The position numbers and the translations under genes are program-made. DNA of 64,000 nucleotides, taken from NCBI RefSeq assembly GCF_002549775.1, contig NZ_NMTR01000019.1, positions 114,525 through 178,524 of the forward strand, written 5' to 3'. Source of the DNA: Faecalibacterium langellae. GTDB lineage: Bacteria; Bacillota; Clostridia; Oscillospirales; Ruminococcaceae. The notes under the pieces were generated by a model. The model was not told the origin of the DNA, did not search any database, and saw nothing but the letters and a program-made list of their open reading frames with translations. Below are positions 1 through 8,900 of the stretch, piece by piece. Each line of letters begins with the position of its first letter. The stretch's first letter is position 1.

Positions 1-154
1 GAACGAGCACCTGAAGAAGAACCCGAACGATCACCACAGCCGCCGCGGCCTGATGAAGATGGTTGGCCGCCGCCGCAATCTGCTGGCTTATCTCCAGAAG
101 AAGGACATCGAGCGTTACCGTGCTCTGATCGCAACTCTGGGTCTGCGTAAGTAA
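1..154 (+). CDS. rpsO: 30S ribosomal protein S15, C-terminal part
   Basis: This is a 5'-truncated reading frame (frame from base 2) ending in TAA at 152-154. The visible 50 residues contain the S15 hallmark [15 protein letters not shown] and the ending [13 protein letters not shown]15 binds 16S rRNA early in small-subunit assembly. It sits directly upstream of pnp, the classical rpsO-pnp order. A terminator-like hairpin lies just after the stop. Confidence 0.95.
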   Translation, partial: NEHLKKNPNDHHSRRGLMKMVGRRRNLLAYLQKKDIERYRALIATLGLRK

Positions 155-165
155 TTTAAACAGAG

Positions 166-198
166 GGCAGGTACCGCAAAGGTGCCTGCCTTTTGCTT
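166..198 (+). terminator. hairpin terminator after rpsO
   Basis: GGCAGGTACC pairs with GGTGCCTGCC (one G-U) around a short GCAAA loop and is followed by TTTTGCTTT. It probably ends part of the rpsO transcription before pnp. Confidence 0.7.
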
Positions 199-348
199 TA
201 TGTACAAATGGCAGCGGCTGCGTATTGCAGCAGTAAATCGAGCGCCCGTGCCGAAAAAGCAGTGCACGGACGTTGGATTTATTGCTATGATGCGCGTGCC
301 ACCGCCTTTTGGATAGAAAAAAATAAAAGATCCAAGGAGGCAAAAACA

Positions 349-2496
349 ATGGCAATTGAATTTGGTTCCCGCAGAGAGACCTTTGAAAACTACAAGGTCT
401 ACGAGACCATGCTGGCAGGCCGCCCGTTCAAGGTCGAGATGGGCAAGATGTGCGGTCTGTCCAACGCCAGTGCGCTGATCCGCTACGGCGAGACCTGCGT
501 CATGTGCAACGTGGTCATGAGCCCCAAGCCCCGCGAAGGCGTGGACTTCTTCCCCCTGAACGTGGAGTATGAGGAGAAGCTCTACGCCGCAGGCCGCATC
601 CCCGGCAGCTTCATGCGCCGCGAGGGCCGCCCCGGTGAGCGCGCCATCCTCACCAGCCGCGTGGTGGACCGCCCCATGCGCCCGCTGTTCCCCAAGGAGA
701 TGCGCAATGACGTGTGCATCACCATGACCGTCATGAGCCTGGACCCCGACTGCAGCCCTGAGATCGCCGGTATGATCGGTGCGTCTCTGGTCACTGCCGT
801 GTCCGACATCCCCTGGAACGGCCCCATCGGCGGCGTGCAGGTGGGTCTGGTGGACGGCGAGATCGTGCTGAACCCCACCCAGGAGCAGCGCAAGGTCAGT
901 GACCTGGCCCTGACCGTTGCCGCCACCATGGACAAGATCGTCATGATCGAAGCCGGTGCCAACGAGGTGGACGAGGACACCATGCTGAACGCCATCAAGG
1001 CCGCTCACGTGGAGATCAAAAAGACCATCGAGTTCATCAACAAGATCGTGGCCGAGCGCGGCAAGAAGAAGATCGACTTCCAGGTCGTGGGTCTGGATAT
1101 GGACGTGTTCCACGCCATTCAGGACAAGTATCTGGACGACTTCAAGGCTGCCATGGACACCGACGACAAGAACGTGCGTGACGCCGCTCTGCTGCCCATC
1201 ATGGACAAGATCGCCGAGGAGTACCCCGACCTGTCCGCTGCCGACCTTGACCTGGTCAGCTACAAGATGCAGAAGTTCGTCGTGCGCCGCTGGCTGCTGG
1301 ACGAGGGCAAGCGCGTGGACGGCCGCGGCATCAACGAGATCCGCCCGCTGGCTGCAGAAGTGGGCATTCTGCCCCGTGTGCATGGCTCCGGTATGTTCAC
1401 TCGCGGTCAGACCCAGGTGCTCACCACCTGCACCCTGGGCGGCACCAAGGACAACCAGCTCATGGACGACCTGACCGACGAGCAGACCAAGCGCTACATC
1501 CATCACTATAACTTCCCGCCGTACTCCGTCGGCGAGGCCCGCGCACCCCGCAGCCCCGGCCGCCGCGAGATCGGTCACGGCGCACTGGCCGAGCGCGCTC
1601 TGGTGCCCGTGCTGCCCTCGCTGGAGGAGTTCCCCTACACCATCCGCTGCGTGTCTGAGGTGCTGAGCTCCAACGGCTCCACCTCGCAGGCTTCCATCTG
1701 TGGTTCGACCCTGGCTCTGATGGACGCCGGCGTGCCCATCAAGGCACCTGTTGCCGGCATCTCCTGCGGCCTGATCACCGAGGGCGACCGCTGGATGACT
1801 ATGCTGGACATCCAGGGCGTGGAGGACTTCCACGGTGATATGGACTTCAAGGTGGGCGGCACCCGCAAGGGCATCACCGCCATCCAGATGGATATCAAGA
1901 TCGACGGCCTGACCTACGATATCATTGCCGAGGCATTTGAGAAGTGCCGCAAGGGCCGCCTGTATATCCTGGATGAGATCATCAAGCCCGTCATCGCTGA
2001 GCCGCGCCACGAGCTGAGCCGCTACGCCCCCAAGATGTTCAGCATGATGATCCCCACCGATAAGATCAAGGACGTCATCGGCAAGGGCGGCAAGGTCATT
2101 CAGGACATCTGCGCCACCTGCAACTGCAAGATCGACGTGCAGGAGGACGGCCACGTCTTTGTCTCCGCCGTGGATCAGGAGGACGCAAAGCGCGCTATCT
2201 TCACCATCAAGACCATTGTGGAGGACCCGGAGATCGGTGCCATCTACAAGGGCAAGGTCACCCGCCTGATGAACTTCGGTGCCTTCGTTGAGATCGCACC
2301 GGGCAAGGAAGGTCTGGTGCACATCTCCAAGCTGGACACCAAGCGTGTGGAGCGCGTGGAGGATGTGGTCGCTGTGGGCGACGCCATCGTGGTCAAGGTG
2401 ACCGATATCGACCAGCAGGGCCGCATCAACCTGAGCCGCCGCGACGCCATTCTGGCACTGGAAGCCAAGCGCGCCGAGCAGGCACAGCAGCAGTAA
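349..2496 (+). CDS. pnp: polyribonucleotide nucleotidyltransferase (PNPase)
   Basis: A 715-residue phosphorolytic 3'-5' exoribonuclease of the RNA degradation machinery, at the usual family length. Two RNase PH-like domains are visible, the second opening with RVDGRGINEIRPL near residue 321. A KH domain with the loop DVIGKGGKVI lies near residue 575, and a C-terminal S1 domain begins around residue 625 (GAIYKGKVTRLMNFGAFVE). The frame stays open upstream, but the start is placed at 349 because AAGGAGG (334-340) lies at ideal spacing and the product then begins MAIEFGSRRETFENYK, as expected for PNPase. A strong terminator follows the stop codon. Confidence 0.97.
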   Translation: MAIEFGSRRETFENYKVYETMLAGRPFKVEMGKMCGLSNASALIRYGETCVMCNVVMSPKPREGVDFFPLNVEYEEKLYAAGRIPGSFMRREGRPGERAILTSRVVDRPMRPLFPKEMRNDVCITMTVMSLDPDCSPEIAGMIGASLVTAVSDIPWNGPIGGVQVGLVDGEIVLNPTQEQRKVSDLALTVAATMDKIVMIEAGANEVDEDTMLNAIKAAHVEIKKTIEFINKIVAERGKKKIDFQVVGLDMDVFHAIQDKYLDDFKAAMDTDDKNVRDAALLPIMDKIAEEYPDLSAADLDLVSYKMQKFVVRRWLLDEGKRVDGRGINEIRPLAAEVGILPRVHGSGMFTRGQTQVLTTCTLGGTKDNQLMDDLTDEQTKRYIHHYNFPPYSVGEARAPRSPGRREIGHGALAERALVPVLPSLEEFPYTIRCVSEVLSSNGSTSQASICGSTLALMDAGVPIKAPVAGISCGLITEGDRWMTMLDIQGVEDFHGDMDFKVGGTRKGITAIQMDIKIDGLTYDIIAEAFEKCRKGRLYILDEIIKPVIAEPRHELSRYAPKMFSMMIPTDKIKDVIGKGGKVIQDICATCNCKIDVQEDGHVFVSAVDQEDAKRAIFTIKTIVEDPEIGAIYKGKVTRLMNFGAFVEIAPGKEGLVHISKLDTKRVERVEDVVAVGDAIVVKVTDIDQQGRINLSRRDAILALEAKRAEQAQQQ

Positions 2497-2527
2497 GCGC
2501 CCGATCCAATCAGCAATCAGCAAAAAA

Positions 2528-2563
2528 GAGGACCCGATGCAGACGATGCATCGGGTCCTCTTT
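2528..2563 (+). terminator. terminator of pnp, shared with the convergent pilus operon
   Basis: A perfect 13-bp stem, AGGACCCGATGCA / TGCATCGGGTCCT, with a 5-nt loop, is followed by CTTTGT. The A-rich 5' side (CAAAAAAGAG) lets it also end transcription of the minus-strand pilin gene that stops at 2581. Confidence 0.85.
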
Positions 2564-2580
2564 GTATAACAAGATGAAAT

Positions 2581-3402
2581 TTATACCGTGCGGTACCGAC
2601 GGTCCAACGTCCAGCCGAAGGCGAACAGCAGCAGGCCGCTCACGGCCATCACCGGCACGGGCCAGTTCAGCTGGCCGGTCTTGGGCAGGGCGGGGTTCGC
2701 CGGGCGGCCGGGCTGAGCCGGAGTATCCGTGTCGGCGGGAGTGGACGGCTCATTGGGTGCGTCCGGGAAATCCGGCGTGGCCGGGGTGCTCGGGCCGTCG
2801 GGGGAGACGGGCGTGCTGGGAGTGTCCGGCGTTTCCGGAGTCTCCGGCGTGTACGCGCCCACCTTCGGGCTGGCGTCCACATCGTAGAGCCACTGGCCGT
2901 CCTCTGCCAGCGGCAGGGAAACCAGGAAGGGGTTCACGGCCTTGTAGCCTGCGGAAGCCTTGGTCTGCGCCACGAGGTACAGGCCCAGCTCCAGATCTTC
3001 AAAGACTGCGTTGCCGTCGTTGTCCACGGCCTGCACCGTGCCTTCCGAGCCCGGGGCCAGATAGTCCAGCAGGCGGCCTGCCAGAGAGCTGTCGCCCAGA
3101 TCGTTCAGGTCGCCCAGCTCGATGCCGCAGCCGTAGAAGTCGCCGCAGTATTCAAAGCTCAGGTCGCCGTTTTTGCGCTGGACCTCGGCCACGCGGTAGA
3201 TGGTCAGCTCGCCGCCGCGCAGGGCCTTCTGGCTGGCTTCGTCGTACAGGCGCACCCGGATGGTGCCGGTCATGGGGTCGCCGTTGCGGTCGGTCAGCTT
3301 GATGTTGGCGCTGGTGGCAAAGGCGGGCAGTGCGCTCACCGCCAGAAGACACAGCATCAAAAGCAGGGCCGCAGCGTGCTTTTTGAGATCAGTGCGTTTC
3401 AT
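2581..3402 (-). CDS. minor (probably basal) pilin with LPKTG sorting signal
   Basis: A 273-residue secreted protein. It has a signal peptide (KK then a hydrophobic stretch, ending ALPAFA near residue 29) and a CnaB/SpaA-like beta domain (TIRVRLYDEASQKALRGGE ... FEDLELGLYLVAQTKASAGY). A proline-rich stalk of repeating P-E/D/S-TP units runs from about residue 190. The C-terminal sorting signal is LPKTG at about 239-243, followed by a membrane segment and RR. The proline-rich tail before LPXTG recalls FctB-type basal pilins that tie the fibre to peptidoglycan; this role is inferred. The start at 3402 is chosen over an in-frame GTG at 3411 because AGAGGTG lies just upstream. It overlaps the end of the sortase gene by 14 nt, so the two are translated from one mRNA. 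Confidence 0.8.
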   Translation of the reverse strand: MKRTDLKKHAAALLLMLCLLAVSALPAFATSANIKLTDRNGDPMTGTIRVRLYDEASQKALRGGELTIYRVAEVQRKNGDLSFEYCGDFYGCGIELGDLNDLGDSSLAGRLLDYLAPGSEGTVQAVDNDGNAVFEDLELGLYLVAQTKASAGYKAVNPFLVSLPLAEDGQWLYDVDASPKVGAYTPETPETPDTPSTPVSPDGPSTPATPDFPDAPNEPSTPADTDTPAQPGRPANPALPKTGQLNWPVPVMAVSGLLLFAFGWTLDRRYRTV

Positions 3403-4234
3403 TTCTTTCACCTCTTGAAGATTTGCGTTTGCGGGTGGAGAACAGCAGCCAAATCAGCAGTGCCAGCAGCAGCGGCAGGGCAATGATGGGCGCCGTGATG
3501 ATAGGTTCGATCTTGGTGGCTTCGCTGGTGACGCGGATGTGCTTGAGCTTGTCCGGCGTCTCGATGCGTCGGCCGCGTACCAGCAGGCGGTGGGAGTTGA
3601 TGCCGTAGGGGGTGCAGGTCATCAGGGTGACGTAGTCCTTGCCTTCGGTCACCTTCAGGTTATCAGTCTCGGTGGGCAGCACGATGGAGATGTTGTCCAC
3701 CTCATAGGTGAGCACCCGGTCCAGCACCGTGATGGTGAAGGTGTCGCCCACTTCCAGCTGGTCAAGGTTGGTGAACAGCTTGGCGCTGGGCAGGCCCCGG
3801 TGGGCCGAGATGACCGCGTGGGTGCTCTCGCCGCCCACCGGCAGGCTGGTGCCTTCCAGATGGCCCGCGGCCACCTGCAGCACGCCGTCGCTGGTGCCGT
3901 GGTAGATGGGCAGCTCCACGCCGATCTTTTCAATGGTGATGTAGCCCATGATGCCGGTGCCGGTCACGTCCAGCGTGCTTTCGTAGCTGGGGAAGCGGTC
4001 CGGGTGGTACAGGGCGTCCGGGTCGGCGGCAATCTGCGCGTTGAAGGCGTCTGCGGCGTCAAAATAGGCGCTGTAATCGGCGTCGGTCAGCTTGTCCACA
4101 TCGGCGGCGTAGGTGGCCACTGCGCGGGACTGGTGCCGCTGGTTGACGTAGTCGCTGAGGGTGGGGTATAACATCACGGATAGACCCACGAAAAAGACGA
4201 GGATCAGGATGATTGTGCTTTTGTTCTTTTTCAT
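3389..4234 (-). CDS. class C (pilin-polymerising) sortase
   Basis: A 281-residue membrane transpeptidase that cleaves LPXTG-type signals and joins pilins to a lysine of the next subunit. It has an N-terminal membrane segment (residues 7-24). The core contains GYITIEKIGVELPIYHGT and GHLEGTSLPVGG, which is typical of class C. The catalytic triad is visible as His145 (AHRG), Cys207 (TLMTCTPYG) and Arg220 (LLVRG). A C-terminal membrane segment (about 246-265) is followed by a basic tail. The region before the core lacks a clear DP-aromatic lid motif (it has DPDALYHPDRF), so the autoinhibitory lid may differ. AGGGAG precedes the ATG. It lies between the backbone and minor pilin genes, as in other spa/fct-type pilus clusters. 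Confidence 0.92.
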   Translation of the reverse strand: MKKNKSTIILILVFFVGLSVMLYPTLSDYVNQRHQSRAVATYAADVDKLTDADYSAYFDAADAFNAQIAADPDALYHPDRFPSYESTLDVTGTGIMGYITIEKIGVELPIYHGTSDGVLQVAAGHLEGTSLPVGGESTHAVISAHRGLPSAKLFTNLDQLEVGDTFTITVLDRVLTYEVDNISIVLPTETDNLKVTEGKDYVTLMTCTPYGINSHRLLVRGRRIETPDKLKHIRVTSEATKIEPIITAPIIALPLLLALLIWLLFSTRKRKSSRGERNETH

Positions 4235-4263
4235 GGGCTACTCCCTAATGTTATAAGGATAGG

Positions 4264-4300
4264 AGCCGGAGGCCTTTTGGGCCCCGCGCTCCGGTGCTGT
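4264..4300 (-). terminator. GC-rich hairpin between backbone pilin and sortase
   Basis: Read on the minus strand, CCGGAG...GGGCC-CAAAA-GGCC-CTCCGG forms a strong stem 18 nt after the pilin stop codon with no long T-run. It may be a partial terminator or mRNA-stabilising 3' end that keeps sortase expression below pilin expression. Confidence 0.4.
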
Positions 4301-4317
4301 GGGGGATAAAGGAGAAA

Positions 4318-5871
4318 TTACTTGTTCTCCATGCGCTTCTTGGTGACCAGCAGGACGATGGCTGCCACCATCAGGCCGCCGCCGATGACATAGAACAGGG
4401 TGGTGCCCATGCCGCCGGTGCTGGGCAGCACAGTACCGGCCTTGTTCTCAACGCGAACAACGTGGTCGTCAGCAGTAGTATCGCCGTACTTAACAGTGTA
4501 AGAAATGGTCTGACTTGCAACCGTGGGCAGAGTACCGCGATCAATCACAACGGTAATAGGAGCGGTCAGCTTGTTATAGCCCACAGGAGCCTTGGTCTCC
4601 TCCAGATAGTAGGTGCCAGCGTCCAGACCCTCAAACGTGATGTTACCATTAGCAGGGGTCTTGACCTTTGTGGCGGCAGAATCGGTGGCAGTCCAGTCGG
4701 TCAGCTTATACTCAGCATTCTCAGCAGCAGAGCCGTCTTTGATTTTAGTCAGCACAGCGTATTTAATGGTTTCACCGTCCTTCTTGTACAGCTGGAACTC
4801 AGCATCTGCCAGAGCGTGGTTAGTATCATCACCGCCGAGGTTTGCAAACTTGCGCACGCCCATCTCCCAGACGTAGGTCTTGGTGGTGGAGGACTCGGTC
4901 GTGGAGTTGTTACCGTACGTCAGAACGGCTTTGTTGTCGTTGCCCGTAGTACCAATTACTGCATCAGAAGTAACAGTGGCACTATAATCTACTTGGATGT
5001 AATCATAAGGTTTCAGAGCCTTGAGGAACTTGATCTCAAAGGTGCAGGTATCAGAGGTAGAAGTTACCAGCTCATAATCAGTACCAGGGGTGAGATTATC
5101 ACCGTCGTTGCTGCCACCGGTCTTAGGGTCACGCACGAGCAAAACCGTAACGGACTTTTCATTGAATTTCAACCCGTTGGACATGGTATCGTGCAGAACG
5201 TAGTTGGTGGGATTACCATCGGTCACATGAATGCGGGTTTGGAATTTCACCGTGTCACCAATGCCGGCATCATTGCTGTAGCCAAGAGTATTGCCTTCGT
5301 AAACTTCCTTTTCGATAGTGGGCTTGCTGTTCTTCTCTCTGATTACTGCGTTCGGGTCGGTAGTACCAATGGAGCACATAGCACCATTGTTCAGATCAGA
5401 AACCACCAGATACCAGCCGAGGGGCAGATTGCTAAATGTAAGAGTAATGCCGTTAGCCTTGGCAGAGCCATCTTCAGGGACATTATTGGGAGTAAATTTA
5501 GCATATGTACCGGCATCGTTTGCAAATTTCTGAATAGCAGTGTCATTATTCTTGGAATTGCTATTGATCCAGGTAACAGCACCGGTTTCTTCGTCTAACT
5601 TCAAGTCACCGGTTTGGTTGCGAACGAAGGCTCTCCAAGCTTCATTCGCCGTATAACGGTAAGAGTTGGTATCTGCGTGGTACTCCAGATTCAGAATACG
5701 GTAAATTTTATAAGTCTGGTTCGTAACGGCGTTCTCGATGGTAATGCTACCAGTGCCAGTGGCAGCAGCAGCGGTAGCATCACCATCAGTCGCAAATGCC
5801 GGGATCGCCATGGCGCACACCATGGCAGCTGCCAGCAGTACAGCCATGAGTTTCTGAATGGTCTTTTTCAT
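4318..5871 (-). CDS. major (backbone) pilin, LPSTG-anchored
   Basis: A 517-residue secreted pilin of the SpaA isopeptide-forming type. The signal peptide ends near residue 27 (AIPAFA). The N-terminal domain holds TYKIYRILNLEYHADTNSY. The sequence KPTIEKEVYEG may contain the linking lysine. A C-terminal CnaB domain starts at a candidate isopeptide lysine (GVRKF) and carries the E-box YYLEETKAPVGYN. The sorting signal LPSTGG at about 482 precedes a membrane helix and KKRMENK. The start ATG has GGAAGGAGA 12 nt upstream. The ends of the gene are GC-rich like the genome, but the mature ectodomain is clearly more AT-rich, suggesting allelic exchange of the exposed part. Confidence 0.88.
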   Translation of the reverse strand: MKKTIQKLMAVLLAAAMVCAMAIPAFATDGDATAAAATGTGSITIENAVTNQTYKIYRILNLEYHADTNSYRYTANEAWRAFVRNQTGDLKLDEETGAVTWINSNSKNNDTAIQKFANDAGTYAKFTPNNVPEDGSAKANGITLTFSNLPLGWYLVVSDLNNGAMCSIGTTDPNAVIREKNSKPTIEKEVYEGNTLGYSNDAGIGDTVKFQTRIHVTDGNPTNYVLHDTMSNGLKFNEKSVTVLLVRDPKTGGSNDGDNLTPGTDYELVTSTSDTCTFEIKFLKALKPYDYIQVDYSATVTSDAVIGTTGNDNKAVLTYGNNSTTESSTTKTYVWEMGVRKFANLGGDDTNHALADAEFQLYKKDGETIKYAVLTKIKDGSAAENAEYKLTDWTATDSAATKVKTPANGNITFEGLDAGTYYLEETKAPVGYNKLTAPITVVIDRGTLPTVASQTISYTVKYGDTTADDHVVRVENKAGTVLPSTGGMGTTLFYVIGGGLMVAAIVLLVTKKRMENK

Positions 5872-5946
5872 AGTGGGTGAAAGTCTCCTTCCTATTTTTT
5901 ATGATTCCTCGTTGTAAAAACGGTCCTGTCTGCGGCGCAGAGAGTT

Positions 5947-5958
5947 TTGCGGCCGCAA
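5947..5958. repeat. 12-bp perfect palindrome in the tip-backbone intergenic gap
   Basis: TTGCGGCCGCAA lies in the 105-nt gap between the tip adhesin stop and the backbone pilin start. Nearby, GAGGG-CAG / CTG-CA-CCCTC can form a stem in the minus-strand mRNA. No promoter with good boxes is evident, so the role is unknown. Confidence 0.3.
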
Positions 5959-5976
5959 TGGAGGGTGCAGCTTGTT

Positions 5977-8900
5977 TTAATCTGCCCTCCTCTCGCGTCT
6001 GCGCTTTTGACAGAAACCACACACCAGTGCGGCAAGCACCATGGTGCCGCCCACTGCTGTATACAAAGTGGTACCGGCTCCGCCGGTAGAGGGGAGTTCG
6101 TAGCCCCCGGCGGGGGTCAGCTTGTTGGTCACAGTCAGCAGGCCGCCGCCTGTGACGCCGAGAGTATTGCTTTCACTGTATGTAGCAGTGTATTTGCTGT
6201 TTTCCGGTTCTTCAATATAATAACTATAGCCGTTTGTAACATCGGAATAAACAGCAGTCCAGTTGTTATCCTTATTCAAGGTAATGGTCTGAGCAAAGCT
6301 GGTATCGCGCTCTGCCTTGGTGTGGCCGCTTTGGTAGCGGTAAAGGTTGACGGTGATGCTATCCACTGGGATGTCAGAACTGTTCGTAATCATTTTGCCG
6401 TCCTGATCCCGCCAGAACTTCTGAATCGTCAGCTGGCTGCGTTCGTTGGGCACATACAGTTCCGGCGAGGTGTGATACTTATATATGGATACCTCTGTCT
6501 GTGCCGGGACACTGATTGTGTTGTTGCCAACAGCTTTCTTATAAGCATCCTCTGCGGTCTGGCTGTCATTGTCCGTCCAGATAAAGAAGTATTCCTTATC
6601 CGACTTACGGTAGCCACTCGGCGGGTCTGTCTCCTTCAGCTTGTACAGGGTAGAAGTGTTGATGGTTACATTGTTTTTTTCTCCAACGTAAAGGCCTAAG
6701 CTGCCGTCTTCTCCGGTCTTTGGCAGTTCCGTACCGTTATCCCATTTGCCGGTGGTGGAATCGAATTTGTACAGCGTAAACACGGCACCGGGCAAACCAA
6801 GATTCTGGTTCGCACTGTCTACCTTATATAGGGTCAGCAGATTCTGCGTGATACCACCCCAACCATTGACAGCGTCTAGTTTGGTCTCTTTTTTACTGTC
6901 CTCATAACCGTCAATGTGCGCTGTGTTTTCAAGCGTGACCTTATCATTACTTGCGTCGGTCACATAGTCGTATTCCAGCACAAAAGCTTGTTCATCCGGA
7001 AATGTGAGCGTCATTTCATACACATTCTTGTTATTCTTGTCGGTATAGGAACGGAGACTAAGGCCGTAATAATTATCCGGCAGGGGAGTATCACCATCCT
7101 GCTTGGGGTAGCTGTACAGCTTGACCGTACTTCGGTCCAGATGAGCGGTAATGCCCGCCGTGTTTACGGTCATTGTATCCGTCATGGTGACCGTTCCGGT
7201 TGTAGAAAGCTTTTTTGCGGCAGGATTGATCACAATGGAATAACTGGCACGGCGGTCCCCGTGTCCGTCGTTTTTCGTACCGGTTTTGTTCAGTACAGGG
7301 GCGGTAAAGGTGGCGTCTGCATGTGCTGTATTCTCTCCCCACGCCGCTGCATTCGTATAAGTCTCTGTTTCCTTATTCGGGTCATCGGTCCACGCAGAGT
7401 CGTTAACCTTGACTCTATAGCGAATCAAAATGGCCTGCACGTTTGCAGCATCTTCAGCACTGAGGTTTTTCAGGTTAGCCAGAGAGAAAGTAATTTTACC
7501 GTCATCCACGGACCAGCTAAAGTTATCACTCAGCTTATAATTGCCAAGTTTTTGAGTGACTTTCGTATCGCCGGTTTTGAAAACAGCATAGAAGTACTTA
7601 TTGCTTGCGTTATCGAGAACTACACGGCTGTCCGGTGTATCGGTGACCGTAACAGAATCATTGGCGGAGAAAGACGCCCAATCCTCAACCTTCAATGTCA
7701 GCTGGTAATAAATGTAATTATCCTTTTCTCTATTATAGTCTGTCGTAAGGCTGTCGTCATAGTTTCCGATTTTCTTACTACCAAGGTCGCTTGTAGAAAC
7801 ACCCTTGCTCAGCGTAGGGGTAGGCTTGGTCTTGGTGTAAGTGTACTTTGCATCCTTGCCACCGGCCTTGTTGATAAAATCAACCGCATCACCCTCGCTG
7901 ATCCCGCTCACATTGATATAGGTGTGGTACCCATCAATGGAAAGGGATTTGATGGGGGGTTCCCCGCTATAGTTATTGGTCAGCTTAATTTTAAAGGACT
8001 GAACATGCGCGGTACTGTTCGGAAGCGTGATTTCAGTACCACTCTTTGCGCCTTCAGAGGTGTAGTACGTGATTTGAACGTCGATATTTGCCTCGGTGGC
8101 TGTGAGCACTGTATTGTCTGTACAGGTAAAACGCAGATTTTTGCGGATTTCTTTGTCCAGTTCATCGGCAATACCGTAGTGGTCACCCGTTTGGGGCTTT
8201 TTGATAGTATCGGTGAATGTGTAGCTGTTCCATTCAGCAGGCACCGGGGTGGAAACACTCCATTTACCTGTATAGAGATCGTCGGTGCCGGTCTCAGTCA
8301 GGCTGTCGGGGGCAGTCTTCGTGAAAGACCAATCGCGTTTGGTCACCTTGCAGGTATCATCTGCACTGTAGGTATCGTCGCCGCGCTTGACTTCAGCATG
8401 GTTTTCTACAGAAGTTTGACCTTCTGGTACCGTGGTCTTGTAAGTAAAGGTGTAAAGCTTGTCAATGGCAGTTTTACTGAAGGTGTATGTAAATGTATTC
8501 GCACCATTTGCGCTGCTAACAGTATCAAACAGCGTACCTGTGTCACTGGTTTTGCTCTTTGCGGTAACGGTAATATCACCCACGATCGTGGCACCATTGG
8601 TTTGAATGGTATCAGTCAGGGTCGTATTATTCAGGTCGCCGCCGTCCGGGTTGTAGACGGTAACAGTCCAGTAGATGTAACCATCTTCGGAATCGTACTG
8701 CGAAGATTTTTCAATGTACTTGCTATGGGTAGCTGGGGTTTCGTGCTTGTCGTCCTCTTGCACCCATGCGGTGTTGTAAAATTTGCCGGAACCGTCTGTG
8801 CTCTTGTTCGTGATCTCTACCTCGTAGGTCAGAGTGTACTTTTGGCCGGCAGCAAGTTCGGGCAGGTCCTTGATCTCAAAGCTGCTGCCAGCGCCGTCAA

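Noticed and set aside
115..2523. An 802-residue open frame on the minus strand opposite pnp, and similar long antisense frames opposite infB, polA, valS and the topoisomerase genes
   Set aside because: They are mirror images of GC-rich coding sequence, rich in His/Val/Leu/Gly without domains, have no ribosome sites, and lie over well-identified genes.
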